Shown: one piece after another, positions 50,566 to 60,839 of the stretch
Layout of the letters: the number at the start of each line of letters is the position of its first letter
Numbering within the stretch: the stretch's first letter is position 1
From: Croceimicrobium sp963977415
GTDB lineage: Bacteria; Bacteroidota; Bacteroidia; Flavobacteriales; Schleiferiaceae
Direction of reading: 5' to 3'
DNA length: 64,000 nt
Assembly (NCBI GenBank): GCA_963977415.1
Contig: CAXBOS010000003.1
Coordinates: 248,001-312,000 of the forward strand
Program-made: the position numbers and the translations under genes
Notes under the pieces: model-generated
Told to the model about the DNA's origin: nothing
What the model saw: the letters and a program-made list of their open reading frames with translations, nothing else
Databases searched by the model: none

Positions 50566-50573
50566 CAAAGTTA
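50566..50573 (-). promoter_or_regulatory. Promoter for lysA
   Basis: On the minus strand TAACTTTG matches TAnnTTTG, 19 bp before the lysA ATG. A TTTG box lies 22 bp upstream and could be the -33 element. Confidence 0.6.
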
Positions 50574-50598
50574 AGCCCTCCATATAATATAGTCACAA

Positions 50599-51075
50599 AT
50601 GAAAAATGAGTTTATTGAAAGTAAGAAGTTAAAACTTTGGGTAGTACAGCTTTTTTTAGTGCTTTTACTTGGCTTTAGCGTATATGCCTTGGTTTTACAA
50701 ATTTTTACAGACGCCACTTTTGCCAATAAAGATATCCCAAACTGGGTATTAGGTTTAGGTATTTTTTTACTTCTAGGCCTAATCGCAAGCTTTGCCAGCT
50801 TAAGGCTAGATACGCAGGTAAACCAAGATGGGGTAAAAGTAAGTTTCGGTATTCTAGCTAATGAAAATTGGCCATGGCAAGAAATAGCCAAGGCTAGTAT
50901 TATCAAATTCCCCTTTGCTGGGTTTGGGAAGCGCAAGAACCCAAAATACGGCACGGTACTAAGTATCGGTGGAAAACAAGGCTTAGCCCTAGAGCTTAAA
51001 AATGGAGAAAGATGGCTTATTGACATTCAAAATGGACAAGAGCTTCAGAGAGTGATGAAGGTTTTAAAAAAATAA
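50599..51075 (+). CDS. Two-helix membrane protein with PH-like domain
   Basis: 158 aa. Two hydrophobic helices lie at about residues 11-32 and 46-66. The remaining 90 residues form alternating strands (VNQDGVKVSFGILANENWPWQEI, GLALELKNGERWLIDIQNGQEL), as in bacterial PH-like membrane proteins. Function unknown. Divergent from lysA. Confidence 0.65.
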   Translation: MKNEFIESKKLKLWVVQLFLVLLLGFSVYALVLQIFTDATFANKDIPNWVLGLGIFLLLGLIASFASLRLDTQVNQDGVKVSFGILANENWPWQEIAKASIIKFPFAGFGKRKNPKYGTVLSIGGKQGLALELKNGERWLIDIQNGQELQRVMKVLKK

Positions 51076-51112
51076 GCTCTTGCAATTTTAGTGATATTCG
51101 CTTTGAAGCTTT

Positions 51113-51120
51113 TAACTTTG
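51113..51120 (+). promoter_or_regulatory. -7 promoter box that decides the fbp start
   Basis: TAACTTTG matches TAnnTTTG. Its last base is the first base of the upstream GTG, so translation cannot begin there; the ATG at 51141, 20 bp downstream, is the likely start. Confidence 0.65.
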
Positions 51121-51140
51121 TGGCATACACCTCTCAAAAC

Positions 51141-52148
51141 ATGAAAAGACATATTACCCTCGGTGAATTCATCATCGAAAACCAAAAAGACTTTCCTTAT
51201 GCCAAGGGTGAGCTTAGTGCCTTATTAAGCTCGATTCGCTTGGCCGGGAAAATGGTCAATCAAGAAATTAATAAGGCTGGCCTAGCCAATATTATTGGAG
51301 CCGTAGGCCTCGAAAACGTACAAGGTGAAGATCAGCAAAAACTTGATGTTCTTGCTAACGACATGTTTATTAGTACTCTAAAAAATCGTGGTGAAATTTG
51401 TGGAATTGCTTCCGAAGAAATGGAAGATTACATTTCCTTCAACGAATCTATTCACAGCGACGCTAAGTATGTGGTACTTATCGACCCCTTAGATGGAAGT
51501 AGCAATATTGATGTTAATGTTTCTGTAGGTACTATTTTCAGCATCTACCGCCGCGTAAGTCCAATTGGAACGCCCGCTACCTTAGAAGATTTTTTACAAC
51601 CCGGTAACAAGCAAGTTGCGGCAGGTTATTTAATCTATGGCACCTCAACCATGTTAGTTTTCTCTACTGGCAATGGTGTAAATGGCTTCACCTTCGACCC
51701 TGGTATCGGCAGCTTCTTTTTATCGCATCCTCACATGCGAGTTAAGGAAGGCGGCAAAATATACAGCATTAATGAAGGTAATTACGTGCATATGCCCGAG
51801 GGTGTTAAACGTTATTTAAAATGGTGTCAAGAACTTGATCCTGCAACTAACCGCCCGCTTACTTCTCGTTATATCGGTTCTTTGGTGGCCGACTTCCACA
51901 GAAACCTTTTAAAGGGTGGTATTTACATCTACCCACAAGGAACCACAGCTCCTAAAGGTAAACTAAGACTATTATACGAATGTAATCCGATGGCTATGCT
52001 AATTGAGCAAGCAGGCGGAAAAGCCAGTGATGGTAAAAATCGCATTTTAGACATAGACCCAAGTGAACTGCACGAACGCGTTCCTTTTTTCTGTGGCTCT
52101 ACCGAAATGGTTGAAATGGCGGAAGACTTTATTGCGAAGTTTGGCTAA
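51141..52148 (+). CDS. fbp: Fructose-1,6-bisphosphatase, class I
   Basis: 335 aa from the ATG at 51141. It dephosphorylates fructose-1,6-bisphosphate in gluconeogenesis. The metal-binding motif VVLIDPLDGSSNIDVNVSVGTIF, the catalytic GEICGIASEEME and the LRLLYECNPMAMLIEQAGGKASDG block are all intact. It ends with a strong terminator. Confidence 0.95.
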   Translation: MKRHITLGEFIIENQKDFPYAKGELSALLSSIRLAGKMVNQEINKAGLANIIGAVGLENVQGEDQQKLDVLANDMFISTLKNRGEICGIASEEMEDYISFNESIHSDAKYVVLIDPLDGSSNIDVNVSVGTIFSIYRRVSPIGTPATLEDFLQPGNKQVAAGYLIYGTSTMLVFSTGNGVNGFTFDPGIGSFFLSHPHMRVKEGGKIYSINEGNYVHMPEGVKRYLKWCQELDPATNRPLTSRYIGSLVADFHRNLLKGGIYIYPQGTTAPKGKLRLLYECNPMAMLIEQAGGKASDGKNRILDIDPSELHERVPFFCGSTEMVEMAEDFIAKFG

Positions 52149-52168
52149 AAGATGAGTATTTAAAACTA

Positions 52169-52208
52169 AAAAGCGACCTGAGGAGAAATCCTTTCGGTCG
52201 CTTTTTTT
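52169..52208 (+). terminator. Rho-independent terminator after fbp
   Basis: AAAGCGACC and the partner GGTCGCTTT form a stem, followed by a run of seven T. Confidence 0.9.
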
Positions 52209-52328
52209 GAGGGGGGATATTAAAACCTATGCAAATAGGCTAAACAAATGTGCCCCTAGAACTCAGTATTTGCAAGTATTTGGCACCGAAAGCATAATTT
52301 CTAGCACGAAATACAAAATAAAATAAGA

Positions 52329-54104
52329 TTAACTCTCCTTTTTATTAAATCGTTCTTGTAAAGCCGAGTTATAAGTGCGGGTTACAGGTAACTCAGTACC
52401 GTTGCTTAATAATACCCGATTGGAATAAGCGGCTTTAAGCTGGCTGATGTTTACGGCATAGCTGCGATGAATTCGCTGAAAATAATCTTCTCCTAAGTCT
52501 TCCAAAAGAGCAGCCAAACTTATTCTTTCAACCTCGGGATTCTCGCGATCTACTAAGTAGATATTTACATAATGGCCTTCCGATTGCACATATAAAATAT
52601 CCGAAACCTTAATAACCGCCTTAGATTTTAATTTAAGGGTTGCCTCAGCCTTTGCTTTTAGCGCTTTTTCCTGTTGCAACATCGCTTCTTGGTACTGATC
52701 TTTCACCAAAAGATCTTCTGCTTGGCCGCTTGTTGTGGCAAAATTCAACTGCTCTTGCTTTTTAGCCTTTCTTCTTTGCCAGAAAACAACTAGTAAACCA
52801 ATAATTAAGAGCGATAAAGCCAAGCGCGAGTAGCGGTATATTTCTTCTTTTCTTTCCGTTTCGCGCAATAAATCAATTTCCGCCAGCTCTACTGCATTAG
52901 CTTCGCGCTTAATTTTCGCCGCATCATTTGCCTTATTAAGCTCTGCTTCGCGCGCTTGCACTACCTTTAAATAATAAATGGCGGAGTCTTGGTTTCCCTT
53001 TAACTCGAAATACCCCGCTTTAAGTTTCAAAAAGCTTAAGTCTTCCCTCACCTGCGCAGGAGATTGATCTAGTCGCGCAAAATAATTACTCGCATCCTCA
53101 ATATTACCTTGTTCTAGAGCAAGCGATAAAGAAAGTAACCACAGTCGAACAAAGGAGCTATTTTGCCTAACATCTCCTGAAGGCAAAACCTTGTAAGCCT
53201 CTGTTAAAAGACTATCTGCTAGTCCTAATTCTTGGAGTACAATGGCATTTTTTGCTAAATTCTCTAAGGCCACTGCTTCATCAATCTTAGAGCCTGTGCG
53301 TTTGTGAATGGCCAAGGCTTTTAAAAGATAAAACTGCGCAGAATCAAGATTTTCGGCACTGCGCCAGGCCACAGCAATATTATTATACGTTCGACCTTCC
53401 AAGGCAATATCACCATCGGCGATTCTTACCAAAGCCTTTTGAAACCAAATTAGCGCTTCTTGAGGCTGACTCATCCTACCAAAAATAGTCCCCACCTTTA
53501 GGTAACTAGCGGCCACCCCTTCAGAACCCAAAGCTTCTTCGATCAATATAACTTCCTTAAACTTCTTTATGGCCCCGTCAAAATCTTGGCGCATGTTTAA
53601 AGCATTCCCCAAATTGCTCAAGGCAGATGCGTAATGAAAACTATCGCCAATGGCCAATGACTGTTTCATCATTTCCTGAAAAAGAGAATCGCCCTGCGCA
53701 TACATATTTTGGCGATAAAAGGCGATACCCACGTTCTTCATCACCATATAGTAGGTGAAGCGCTCGTCATACTGGCCGCCTACAGGAATTAGATTTAAAG
53801 ATTTTTTATAAGCGGGTAAAGCTTTATCGATTTCCCCTTTGAAGGTGGCAGCAAGACCTTGTAAAAAAAAGCCTCGCGCTTGGCACTCTTTATCTTCGTA
53901 CTGCAAAAGCGCAGAAGCGAGAGAATCTAAATATTGGGGATTACGGGAATTCTGTAAGGACATCTCTATTAACCGCTTACGCTGCTCATCCTTAGAATTA
54001 TCATCTGCCTTGAGCGAAAAGCTAAGCATTATTAGCCCAATAAATACCCAAACCTTCAAGCCTAGAACACTCGAAAGTCGCCCCCAATTAAAATTACCCT
54101 GCAT
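52329..54104 (-). CDS. TPR sensor with C-terminal LytTR DNA-binding domain
   Basis: 591 aa. An N-terminal membrane segment (VWVFIGLIMLSFSLKADD) puts the TPR region in the periplasm: about eight repeats between residues 60 and 390 (for example YASALSNLGNALNMRQDFDGAIKKFKEV). A second helix (SRLALSLLIIGLLVVFWQ) at about 430 and a coiled coil lead to a LytTR domain (about 490-590: VIKVSDILYVQSEGHYVNIYL, FQRIHRSYAVNISQL). This is a one-protein membrane-bound transcription factor. Its target may be its own region or the 400-bp gap upstream. Confidence 0.88.
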   Translation of the reverse strand: MQGNFNWGRLSSVLGLKVWVFIGLIMLSFSLKADDNSKDEQRKRLIEMSLQNSRNPQYLDSLASALLQYEDKECQARGFFLQGLAATFKGEIDKALPAYKKSLNLIPVGGQYDERFTYYMVMKNVGIAFYRQNMYAQGDSLFQEMMKQSLAIGDSFHYASALSNLGNALNMRQDFDGAIKKFKEVILIEEALGSEGVAASYLKVGTIFGRMSQPQEALIWFQKALVRIADGDIALEGRTYNNIAVAWRSAENLDSAQFYLLKALAIHKRTGSKIDEAVALENLAKNAIVLQELGLADSLLTEAYKVLPSGDVRQNSSFVRLWLLSLSLALEQGNIEDASNYFARLDQSPAQVREDLSFLKLKAGYFELKGNQDSAIYYLKVVQAREAELNKANDAAKIKREANAVELAEIDLLRETERKEEIYRYSRLALSLLIIGLLVVFWQRRKAKKQEQLNFATTSGQAEDLLVKDQYQEAMLQQEKALKAKAEATLKLKSKAVIKVSDILYVQSEGHYVNIYLVDRENPEVERISLAALLEDLGEDYFQRIHRSYAVNISQLKAAYSNRVLLSNGTELPVTRTYNSALQERFNKKES

Positions 54105-54512
54105 GTTGCTTTTTATGCTAATTAAAACCTGCTCTTTTTTTAAAAAAAAGCAGTAGCGAAGCTAAGAATTAAAAAAGGCTAAGGCAACGGAAACAAGAGT
54201 TTTAGACCGATTTAATAGAGTTTAAATTACCTTTAAATGAAAAAGGACAAAAACCTAATTTAAAAGTTTATACTTAGGACACCTCACTACCAGTGCTTTA
54301 AATGTCAATTCTCAGAATTGCTCTATATCAGAACGCATCTACAGGAGTGAAACAAAAAAAGAAGTAATTTCAAATAAAAAAAAGAAGCTATAGTTATACC
54401 CGCTATTTTTCAGGCAGCGCTTTGGCTTAAAACCCACTATTCTTAAGAGGTTTGAGACCTAATTTTATATCGAAGTCAGGTTCTAAAGAATTTTATCCTC
54501 AGTCCGCAGTCA
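54105..54512. other. Intergenic stretch of about 400 bp
   Basis: AT-rich DNA upstream of the TPR-LytTR gene and downstream of the DASS gene. I see no gene or strong hairpin; it could contain LytTR-binding sites, but no clear paired repeat was found. Confidence 0.45.
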
Positions 54513-56009
54513 TTAATCCGCCAATCCAAAATTCGCTAAAAACAAAGCCCATAAAATGGCAATAATTGGGCCCGCTAAACCAAAGAATACACCCCCCTTC
54601 CTGAAGTCTTTCTGCTCCAATAAACCTGTGCTAAAAGCGATCGCATTGGGCGGAGTGGACACAGGAAGAAAAAGCGCACAAGACGCTGAAAAGGCCAATG
54701 TTAAAGCCATAAGCACCATGTGCTGAGTATTTCCCTGCACTAAGAGTAAAGCAATAGGAACCAAAATAGTGGTAGTGGCTGTATTAGACATTATATTGGA
54801 CAGCACCACCGAAGCTAAAGCAAACAAGGGTAAAAGCAACCAAAGTTCATTTCCAAACTGAAGCTTACTTACTATAAAAGCTGCCAAGCCCGAATCAACC
54901 AAAGCCAAGCCTAGAGCCAAACCACCCGCTACCAACATCAAGGTGTCCCAAGGCAAGGAACGTACATCCTTGGCCCATATTACCGAAAACATCGTTAGTA
55001 ATACAATAGGAACCCCGCTTATCAAAGCCACAGGGATTCCATGCAGGGGATTCGTCATCCACAAGCCAACTGTTAGAACTAATACGCTTAAAACAACCAG
55101 CCTGTTTTGTTTCTCTTCCTTGCTAAAAGTCAATCCTTCGTTTACGAAATCCAAATCTAACTTGGCTTCCTTTTCGGGCAAGCTTTTTTGCAACAAAAAC
55201 CAAAAGGCAATACAGAGAATAATTGCCACCGGAACCCCAAAATACATCCAGGTCAAAAAGTCGATTTCCAAGCCCATACCTTGCAAGGCTCCTACGGCAA
55301 TAGCATTGGGCGGGCTGCCGATAATAGTCCCCATCCCTCCTACCGAAGCGGCAGCGGGAATTCCTAAAAGCAGTGCCTTACTTAGAGGATGCTTGGCGCC
55401 ATTGCGATTAATTAAAGGCATTATTGAAGCGAGCATCATGGCCGCTGTCGCCGTATTAGACATTAACATAGAAGCGAGCGTAGTGGTAAGCATTAAGGCC
55501 AATAATATTTGACGCGCACTTTTACCCGAAGCCCGCACGGTAATGCGAAATAAGGCTAAGTCTAAACCGGTTTTTTTCATTGCTTCCGCAAGAAAGAAGC
55601 CCCCAAGCATGAGCCAAATAACCGGACTACTCCAGGTATTTACATATTTCTGCACATTTACCGGATTATCGACCAATTGATCGGAACCCTGGGTGAAAAC
55701 TAAAAATCCGATTATTAAAATCCCTACTGCGAAAGGTGGAATGGCCTCGCTTAACCATAAACCGATGGCTGTAACCAGTAGAAAGAAAATATACTGCTGA
55801 CTGGGCGTTAAACCCTCAGCCGCCATAAAATAAGTGGACAGGCCGGCTAGCGCCAAGACTAAAACAAACCAAAAAAGTTTGCCGCTGGCACTAATTTTCT
55901 TTTTACTGTAATGGATTAAACTTAAAAAGCGGGAGTCACCGCTTACAATATGATCGAGTTTTAAACTATCCGAAATTTTATGGGCTAGATTATGAATGCT
56001 TGGTCTCAT
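54513..56009 (-). CDS. SLC13/DASS family anion:Na+ symporter (complete)
   Basis: 498 aa from the ATG at 56009 (MRPSIHNLAHKISD); the frame's earlier ATG at 56030 lies inside a -7 promoter box. The conserved blocks are LMSNTATAAMMLASIMPL (first SNT), GTIIGSPPNAIAVG, LSNIMSNTATTTILVPIA (second SNT) and VSTPPNAIAFSTG. It moves dicarboxylates, citrate or sulfate with Na+. This intact copy shows what the broken gene at 23006-24019 has lost. Confidence 0.93.
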   Translation of the reverse strand: MRPSIHNLAHKISDSLKLDHIVSGDSRFLSLIHYSKKKISASGKLFWFVLVLALAGLSTYFMAAEGLTPSQQYIFFLLVTAIGLWLSEAIPPFAVGILIIGFLVFTQGSDQLVDNPVNVQKYVNTWSSPVIWLMLGGFFLAEAMKKTGLDLALFRITVRASGKSARQILLALMLTTTLASMLMSNTATAAMMLASIMPLINRNGAKHPLSKALLLGIPAAASVGGMGTIIGSPPNAIAVGALQGMGLEIDFLTWMYFGVPVAIILCIAFWFLLQKSLPEKEAKLDLDFVNEGLTFSKEEKQNRLVVLSVLVLTVGLWMTNPLHGIPVALISGVPIVLLTMFSVIWAKDVRSLPWDTLMLVAGGLALGLALVDSGLAAFIVSKLQFGNELWLLLPLFALASVVLSNIMSNTATTTILVPIALLLVQGNTQHMVLMALTLAFSASCALFLPVSTPPNAIAFSTGLLEQKDFRKGGVFFGLAGPIIAILWALFLANFGLAD

Positions 56010-56027
56010 GCGGTTTTTTAAGGCTCC

Positions 56028-56035
56028 CAAAGTTA
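56028..56035 (-). promoter_or_regulatory. -7 promoter box for the DASS gene
   Basis: On the minus strand TAACTTTG matches TAnnTTTG and ends 18 bp before the ATG at 56009. Confidence 0.6.
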
Positions 56036-56152
56036 ACCAAGTAGGATTGAAAAAAACGGAGATTTTGAGGCCTTTTTTAGGAATGGTTTTACCTTAGCCC
56101 ACAAATTTTACCACCCCTCAAAACCGAGCGGGTGGTTTAGCGTTTTACAGGC

Positions 56153-59100
56153 ATGACAAATTCTTCTGAGCTTTTACTTACTCCTTATTTAAAGGACGAT
56201 CGCTTTAAATCCATATCTAATTTTAGCAATACTGGACCCGCTCCCAAGGCCCACGCGAAAGGTTTGGCGGGATCTTTATCCGCTATTGCGGGAGCAGCCT
56301 CCTTTAAAAACTCAGGGAGACCGCACCTTTTCATCTTAAGTGACAAGGAAGAAGCGGCCTATTTCCTCAATGATTTAGAGAGTATTATTGGCGATAAAGA
56401 TGTCCTCTTTTACCCCGGTTCTTACCGCAGACCTTATGTGATAGAAGAAACCGACAATGCCAATGTCCTTTTACGCGCGGAAGTTTTAAATCGACTAAAC
56501 AGCCGTAAAAAGCCCGCCTTATTAGTGAGCTACGCCGATGCCCTTTTCGAAAAAGTGGTAACGCGCAAACAGCTCAGCTCGCACACTTTCAGTGTAAAAG
56601 TTGGCGATGAATTAAGCATCGACTTTATTAATGAAACCCTTTTCGAATACGAATTTGAAAGAGTAGATTTTGTAGTAGAGCCGGGGCAGTTTTCCGTGCG
56701 CGGTGGCATTGTAGATGTCTTCTCCTTTTCGCACGATCAACCTTATCGCATTGAATTTTTTGGAGACGAAATAGAAAGTATTCGCCTTTTTGATATCGAA
56801 AGTCAACTAAGTATTGAAAGTCTTAAAAAAATTCAGCTCGTCCCCAATGTCGAAAACAAGTCATTGATGGAAAGCCGCGAAAGCTTTTTCGACTACATCT
56901 CGCCGGAGAGCATTATTTGGACTAAAAACTTAGACCTGAGCGCCAAGCGATTAGATGAGCTTTACGGAAAATCACTCGCAGCCTTTAAAGATCTCATCGG
57001 CGATTTCAAAAGAGCCGAGCCTAGTGAACTCTTTATCAATGGCGAAGGCCTGAAAAATAAAATTGAAGCTTTCCCGGTAGTAGAATTTGGACCGCAAAAC
57101 TTCTTCAAGCCGGGCTTTAGCTTAAACTTTGATGCCTCGGCGCAACCCAGTTTCAATAAGAAATTTGACCTCTTAGTAGCAGACTTTAAAAAGAATAATG
57201 AATTAGGAAGGCAAAACTTCCTCCTTTGCGTGAATGCGAAACAAGTGGAGCGCTTCGAGGCTATCTTCGAAGATATTGGTCAGGAAATGAAGTACCAGCC
57301 GATTATTCATAGTTTGCATGCCGGGTTTATAGATAAAGAAGCCGGTTGGGTCGTTTATACCGATCACGAAATATTTGAGCGCTACCAGAAATTCCGCCTG
57401 AAAAATGGTTTTGAAAAGAAACAGGCAGTTAGTCTAAAGGAACTTACCGCTTTACAGGTGGGCGACTACATTACCCACATCGACCATGGTATTGGTGAAT
57501 TCGGCGGTCTGCAGAAAATAGATAATAATGGCAAGGTTCAAGAAGCCATTAAGCTAATTTACAACGGTGGCGACGTGCTTTATCTCAGCATTCACTCGCT
57601 GCATAAAATTAGTCGCTATAATGGTAAAGAAGGCACCCTCCCTTCCTTACATAAATTAGGAACAGGTACTTGGCAAAAAACCAAGGCGAAAGCGAAAACC
57701 CGCGTTAAAAAAGTGGCTTTCGACCTTATTAAACTCTACGCTAAACGCAGAGCCACCAAAGGCTTCAGCTTTAGTCCTGATAGCTATTTACAACACGAAT
57801 TAGAGGCTTCTTTTATTTACGAAGACACGCCCGATCAGGTTACCGCAACCGCCGCCATTAAAAAAGATATGGAAATGGAAATGCCCATGGACCGTCTAAT
57901 TTGCGGTGACGTAGGTTTTGGTAAAACAGAACTGGCCGTGCGCGCCGCCTTTAAAGCAGTAGCCGATAATAAACAAGTGGCCATTTTAGTGCCCACCACC
58001 ATTTTAGCCTTTCAACATTATAAAACCTTTTTTGGCCGTCTTAAAGACTTCCCTTGCAATATTGATTATATCAACCGCTTCAAAACCAAGAAACAACAAG
58101 ATGAAACCCTAGCCAAACTAGCCAGCGGGGAACTCGATATAATTATTGGCACGCATCGATTAGTGGGAAAGGATGTTGCCTTTAAAAATCTTGGCCTTCT
58201 TATTATCGATGAAGAACAGAAATTTGGCGTCTCTGTAAAGGATAAGCTGAAAAACTTTAAAGTAAATGTTGATACGCTCACCCTTACGGCAACGCCCATT
58301 CCGCGTACCCTGCAATTTTCCTTAATGCAAGCGCGCGACCTGAGTGTAATGACTACGCCACCACCCAATCGCCATCCCATTGAAACGCAGTTAATTCCTT
58401 TTAGCGAAGAAATTATTCGCGATTCGGTGATGTATGAGATGAGCCGAGGCGGACAGGTTTTCTTTATTCACAACCGGGTAGAAAATATTAAGGAAGTAGC
58501 GGGTATGTTACAGCGCCTTGTGCCCGACGCTAAAATCGGTATCGGTCACGGCCAGATGGAAGGCAAGAAATTAGAGGAACTCATGCTGAATTTCATCAAC
58601 GGTGAATTCGACATTTTGGTAGCGACTTCTATTATTGAAAACGGATTAGATGTGCCTAACGCGAATACCATTATTATCAATAATGCCCAAAATATTGGCC
58701 TCAGCGATTTACATCAGATGCGCGGGCGCGTAGGACGATCTAATAAAAAAGCCTTTTGTAAACTTATTAGCCCTCCCCTTTCGGCCCTTACGGAAGAAGC
58801 GCGTAAACGCATGACCGCGATTGAACAATATAGCGAATTGGGTAGTGGCTTTCATATTGCCATGCGCGATTTAGAAATTAGAGGCGCGGGCGATTTACTG
58901 GGTGCAGAACAAAGCGGCTTTATTAATGATATCGGTTTTGAAACCTTCCAGAAAATTTTAGCCGAATCTATTGAAGAATTGAAAGAAACTGAGTTTAAGG
59001 AGCTCTATGCGGAAGACTTAAAAAATAAAGATTTGATTTCGGATACCATTTTAGATACCGATTTGGAAATCCTAATTCCCGACCAATATGTAAATAAGGT

Positions 59101-59491
59101 TGATGAGCGACTTAAACTCTACCAAGAGTTGGATAACCTAGAGGCAGAGGCCGATCTAATTGCTTTTGCCAAAGACTTGAAAGATCGCTTTGGACCATAC
59201 CCTGCCGAAGTAGATGAGCTATTAGATTCGGTGCGCTTGCGCAGATTAGGTCAGAGAATTGGTTTCGAAAAAATTGTGCTGAAGCAAAGTCGTTTGCTCT
59301 GCTACTTCACCTCCGACCAAGATTCACCTTATTTCCAAAGTGAGAAGTTCAACAAAGTCTTGGCCTTTTTAGGGGTCCAAAAACAAGTGCAAATGAAAGA
59401 GCGCAATAATAAACTCTACCTCAGCTTTGAAGGCGTGAATAGTGTGCATGATGCGTTTTCGGCGCTGAAGCCAATTTTAGAAACTAAATAA
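56153..59491 (+). CDS. mfd: Transcription-repair coupling factor
   Basis: 1112 aa. It removes RNA polymerase stalled at DNA lesions and recruits UvrA. An N-terminal UvrB-like region (about residues 40-330) is followed by the RNA-polymerase-interacting CarD-like domain (ALQVGDYITHIDHGIGEFGGL, about 445-520). The translocase has Walker A CGDVGFGKTE, DEEQ box IIDEEQKFG, TATPIPRTLQFS, and motif VI LHQMRGRVGRSNKKAF. The C-terminal TRCF domain ends the protein. It is a single gene. Confidence 0.97.
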   Translation: MTNSSELLLTPYLKDDRFKSISNFSNTGPAPKAHAKGLAGSLSAIAGAASFKNSGRPHLFILSDKEEAAYFLNDLESIIGDKDVLFYPGSYRRPYVIEETDNANVLLRAEVLNRLNSRKKPALLVSYADALFEKVVTRKQLSSHTFSVKVGDELSIDFINETLFEYEFERVDFVVEPGQFSVRGGIVDVFSFSHDQPYRIEFFGDEIESIRLFDIESQLSIESLKKIQLVPNVENKSLMESRESFFDYISPESIIWTKNLDLSAKRLDELYGKSLAAFKDLIGDFKRAEPSELFINGEGLKNKIEAFPVVEFGPQNFFKPGFSLNFDASAQPSFNKKFDLLVADFKKNNELGRQNFLLCVNAKQVERFEAIFEDIGQEMKYQPIIHSLHAGFIDKEAGWVVYTDHEIFERYQKFRLKNGFEKKQAVSLKELTALQVGDYITHIDHGIGEFGGLQKIDNNGKVQEAIKLIYNGGDVLYLSIHSLHKISRYNGKEGTLPSLHKLGTGTWQKTKAKAKTRVKKVAFDLIKLYAKRRATKGFSFSPDSYLQHELEASFIYEDTPDQVTATAAIKKDMEMEMPMDRLICGDVGFGKTELAVRAAFKAVADNKQVAILVPTTILAFQHYKTFFGRLKDFPCNIDYINRFKTKKQQDETLAKLASGELDIIIGTHRLVGKDVAFKNLGLLIIDEEQKFGVSVKDKLKNFKVNVDTLTLTATPIPRTLQFSLMQARDLSVMTTPPPNRHPIETQLIPFSEEIIRDSVMYEMSRGGQVFFIHNRVENIKEVAGMLQRLVPDAKIGIGHGQMEGKKLEELMLNFINGEFDILVATSIIENGLDVPNANTIIINNAQNIGLSDLHQMRGRVGRSNKKAFCKLISPPLSALTEEARKRMTAIEQYSELGSGFHIAMRDLEIRGAGDLLGAEQSGFINDIGFETFQKILAESIEELKETEFKELYAEDLKNKDLISDTILDTDLEILIPDQYVNKVDERLKLYQELDNLEAEADLIAFAKDLKDRFGPYPAEVDELLDSVRLRRLGQRIGFEKIVLKQSRLLCYFTSDQDSPYFQSEKFNKVLAFLGVQKQVQMKERNNKLYLSFEGVNSVHDAFSALKPILETK

Positions 59492-59730
59492 GTTAAATGG
59501 AATAAAATAGGGTAGCATACAAATGATAACCTAATATTTTAATTAATATATACCAACTATAAACCCTCATAAAAAGCAATATAAATAATGGATACTTATT
59601 TTTTTTTATAACTCAACATTAAATTTAACACAATCTATTTGTTAGAGTCAAAAAAAAAAAAAATACATTTACATTAATGAAGTTCCGGCCTGATTTCATT
59701 TCACTGTTTCACTAATTAAATTAATGTAAA

Positions 59731-60786
59731 ATGAATTTCAAACATCTTATTCTGCCCTTTTGTTTCGTGCTGGGCTTTGCAAGCTGCGAAAAGTCTACCA
59801 ACGATGAAGCACTATCGCAAAATCCTGAGCCTATCAAAAAAACCAACGCTGAATTCCCTTATGAGGTTTACGAGCCTAATGTAAGTAATGAGGCCCAGGC
59901 CTTTTACGAAGGAGCTTTAGCCGTTTTCAACTCAGATAGTGCCGGAAACTACACCGCTATTAACAAATCCATCTGGATTATGGAGGGAAGCATGAACTCC
60001 TTCTTTGGCGACTCTGCCTATTTAAACGAGGATTCAATAATTATCCATGAAAGCACCTTTATTTTTGAGCGTAATCAGGATGGATTACTGAATGGTGATA
60101 TCGTTGCTAATTTCACTAGTGCCTATCAACAAATTAAGGCTCTTTTGAATAATAATGACGATTATACTTTTAACATAACTGACATTCAAGTAGCCGACCT
60201 TGGCAGCAGTGAAGTAAGTCTCGTATTTAGAACCCATTTATTAGCAAATGCCAGCAGTGCTTCTTCTTTTGCCTGGCCTAATGTACCACCAGCCACGGTG
60301 GGGCGGTATGCCGGGGCATCGGCTGAATGCGGCAGCATCAGCGGTGACGGAGCTTGGGAGCATGTGCAATGGCAAGCTAGGCAAACACTCCCTTCTTTAT
60401 TCTTCCCGGTGAATTACAATTTTAGAAGCCCACGCTTTAATGTAGTTTTTTTAAACTCAGACCTAGGAGCATCCAATGTGAGACATATTGATGGCAGCTG
60501 GATGTTAGGACAATCCAACGCCCTGTACCCTAACCACGTAGGTCTTGCACCAGTGCTAACCTGCGTAAGCTCTATCCAGCAAGATGGCTATAGCCAAAAG
60601 CTTTCCGATGAGCTATACAGCATTGTGAGCAAGCGCAATTACTGGGATGGTGTGTCCAACTTGAGAATGAAAATAATTTTAGCACCTAACGTCAGTTCAA
60701 CCGCGTGGTTTTTTGATTGCGTACTTTCAAAAAATGTAACTGTAAACGCTAATTTCAGCCCCTGCACCTTAGGAGTTGATTGCTAA
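59731..60786 (+). CDS. Lipoprotein, unknown function (intact copy of a duplicated unit)
   Basis: 351 aa. A lipoprotein signal (MNFKHLILPFCFVLGFASC) is followed by an acidic linker and a domain rich in Asp/Asn, with FVFRTHL-like strands and several Cys in the last 200 residues (CGSISGDGAWEHVQWQ, CVSSIQQDGYSQK, CTLGVDC). I do not recognise the family. The C-terminal 90 residues are repeated as a decayed fragment at 62424-62704, so this gene and the next secreted protein form a duplicated unit. Confidence 0.75.
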   Translation: MNFKHLILPFCFVLGFASCEKSTNDEALSQNPEPIKKTNAEFPYEVYEPNVSNEAQAFYEGALAVFNSDSAGNYTAINKSIWIMEGSMNSFFGDSAYLNEDSIIIHESTFIFERNQDGLLNGDIVANFTSAYQQIKALLNNNDDYTFNITDIQVADLGSSEVSLVFRTHLLANASSASSFAWPNVPPATVGRYAGASAECGSISGDGAWEHVQWQARQTLPSLFFPVNYNFRSPRFNVVFLNSDLGASNVRHIDGSWMLGQSNALYPNHVGLAPVLTCVSSIQQDGYSQKLSDELYSIVSKRNYWDGVSNLRMKIILAPNVSSTAWFFDCVLSKNVTVNANFSPCTLGVDC

Positions 60787-60800
60787 TGAATAATTAAATT

Positions 60801-60827
60801 AAAGGAGGGGAAATTCCCCTCCTTTTT
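60801..60827 (+). terminator. Rho-independent terminator after the lipoprotein gene
   Basis: AAAGGAGGGG and CCCCTCCTTT form a 10-bp stem with an AAATT loop and a T run. The next gene starts 13 bp later. Confidence 0.85.
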
Positions 60828-60839
60828 AACTCATCTATC

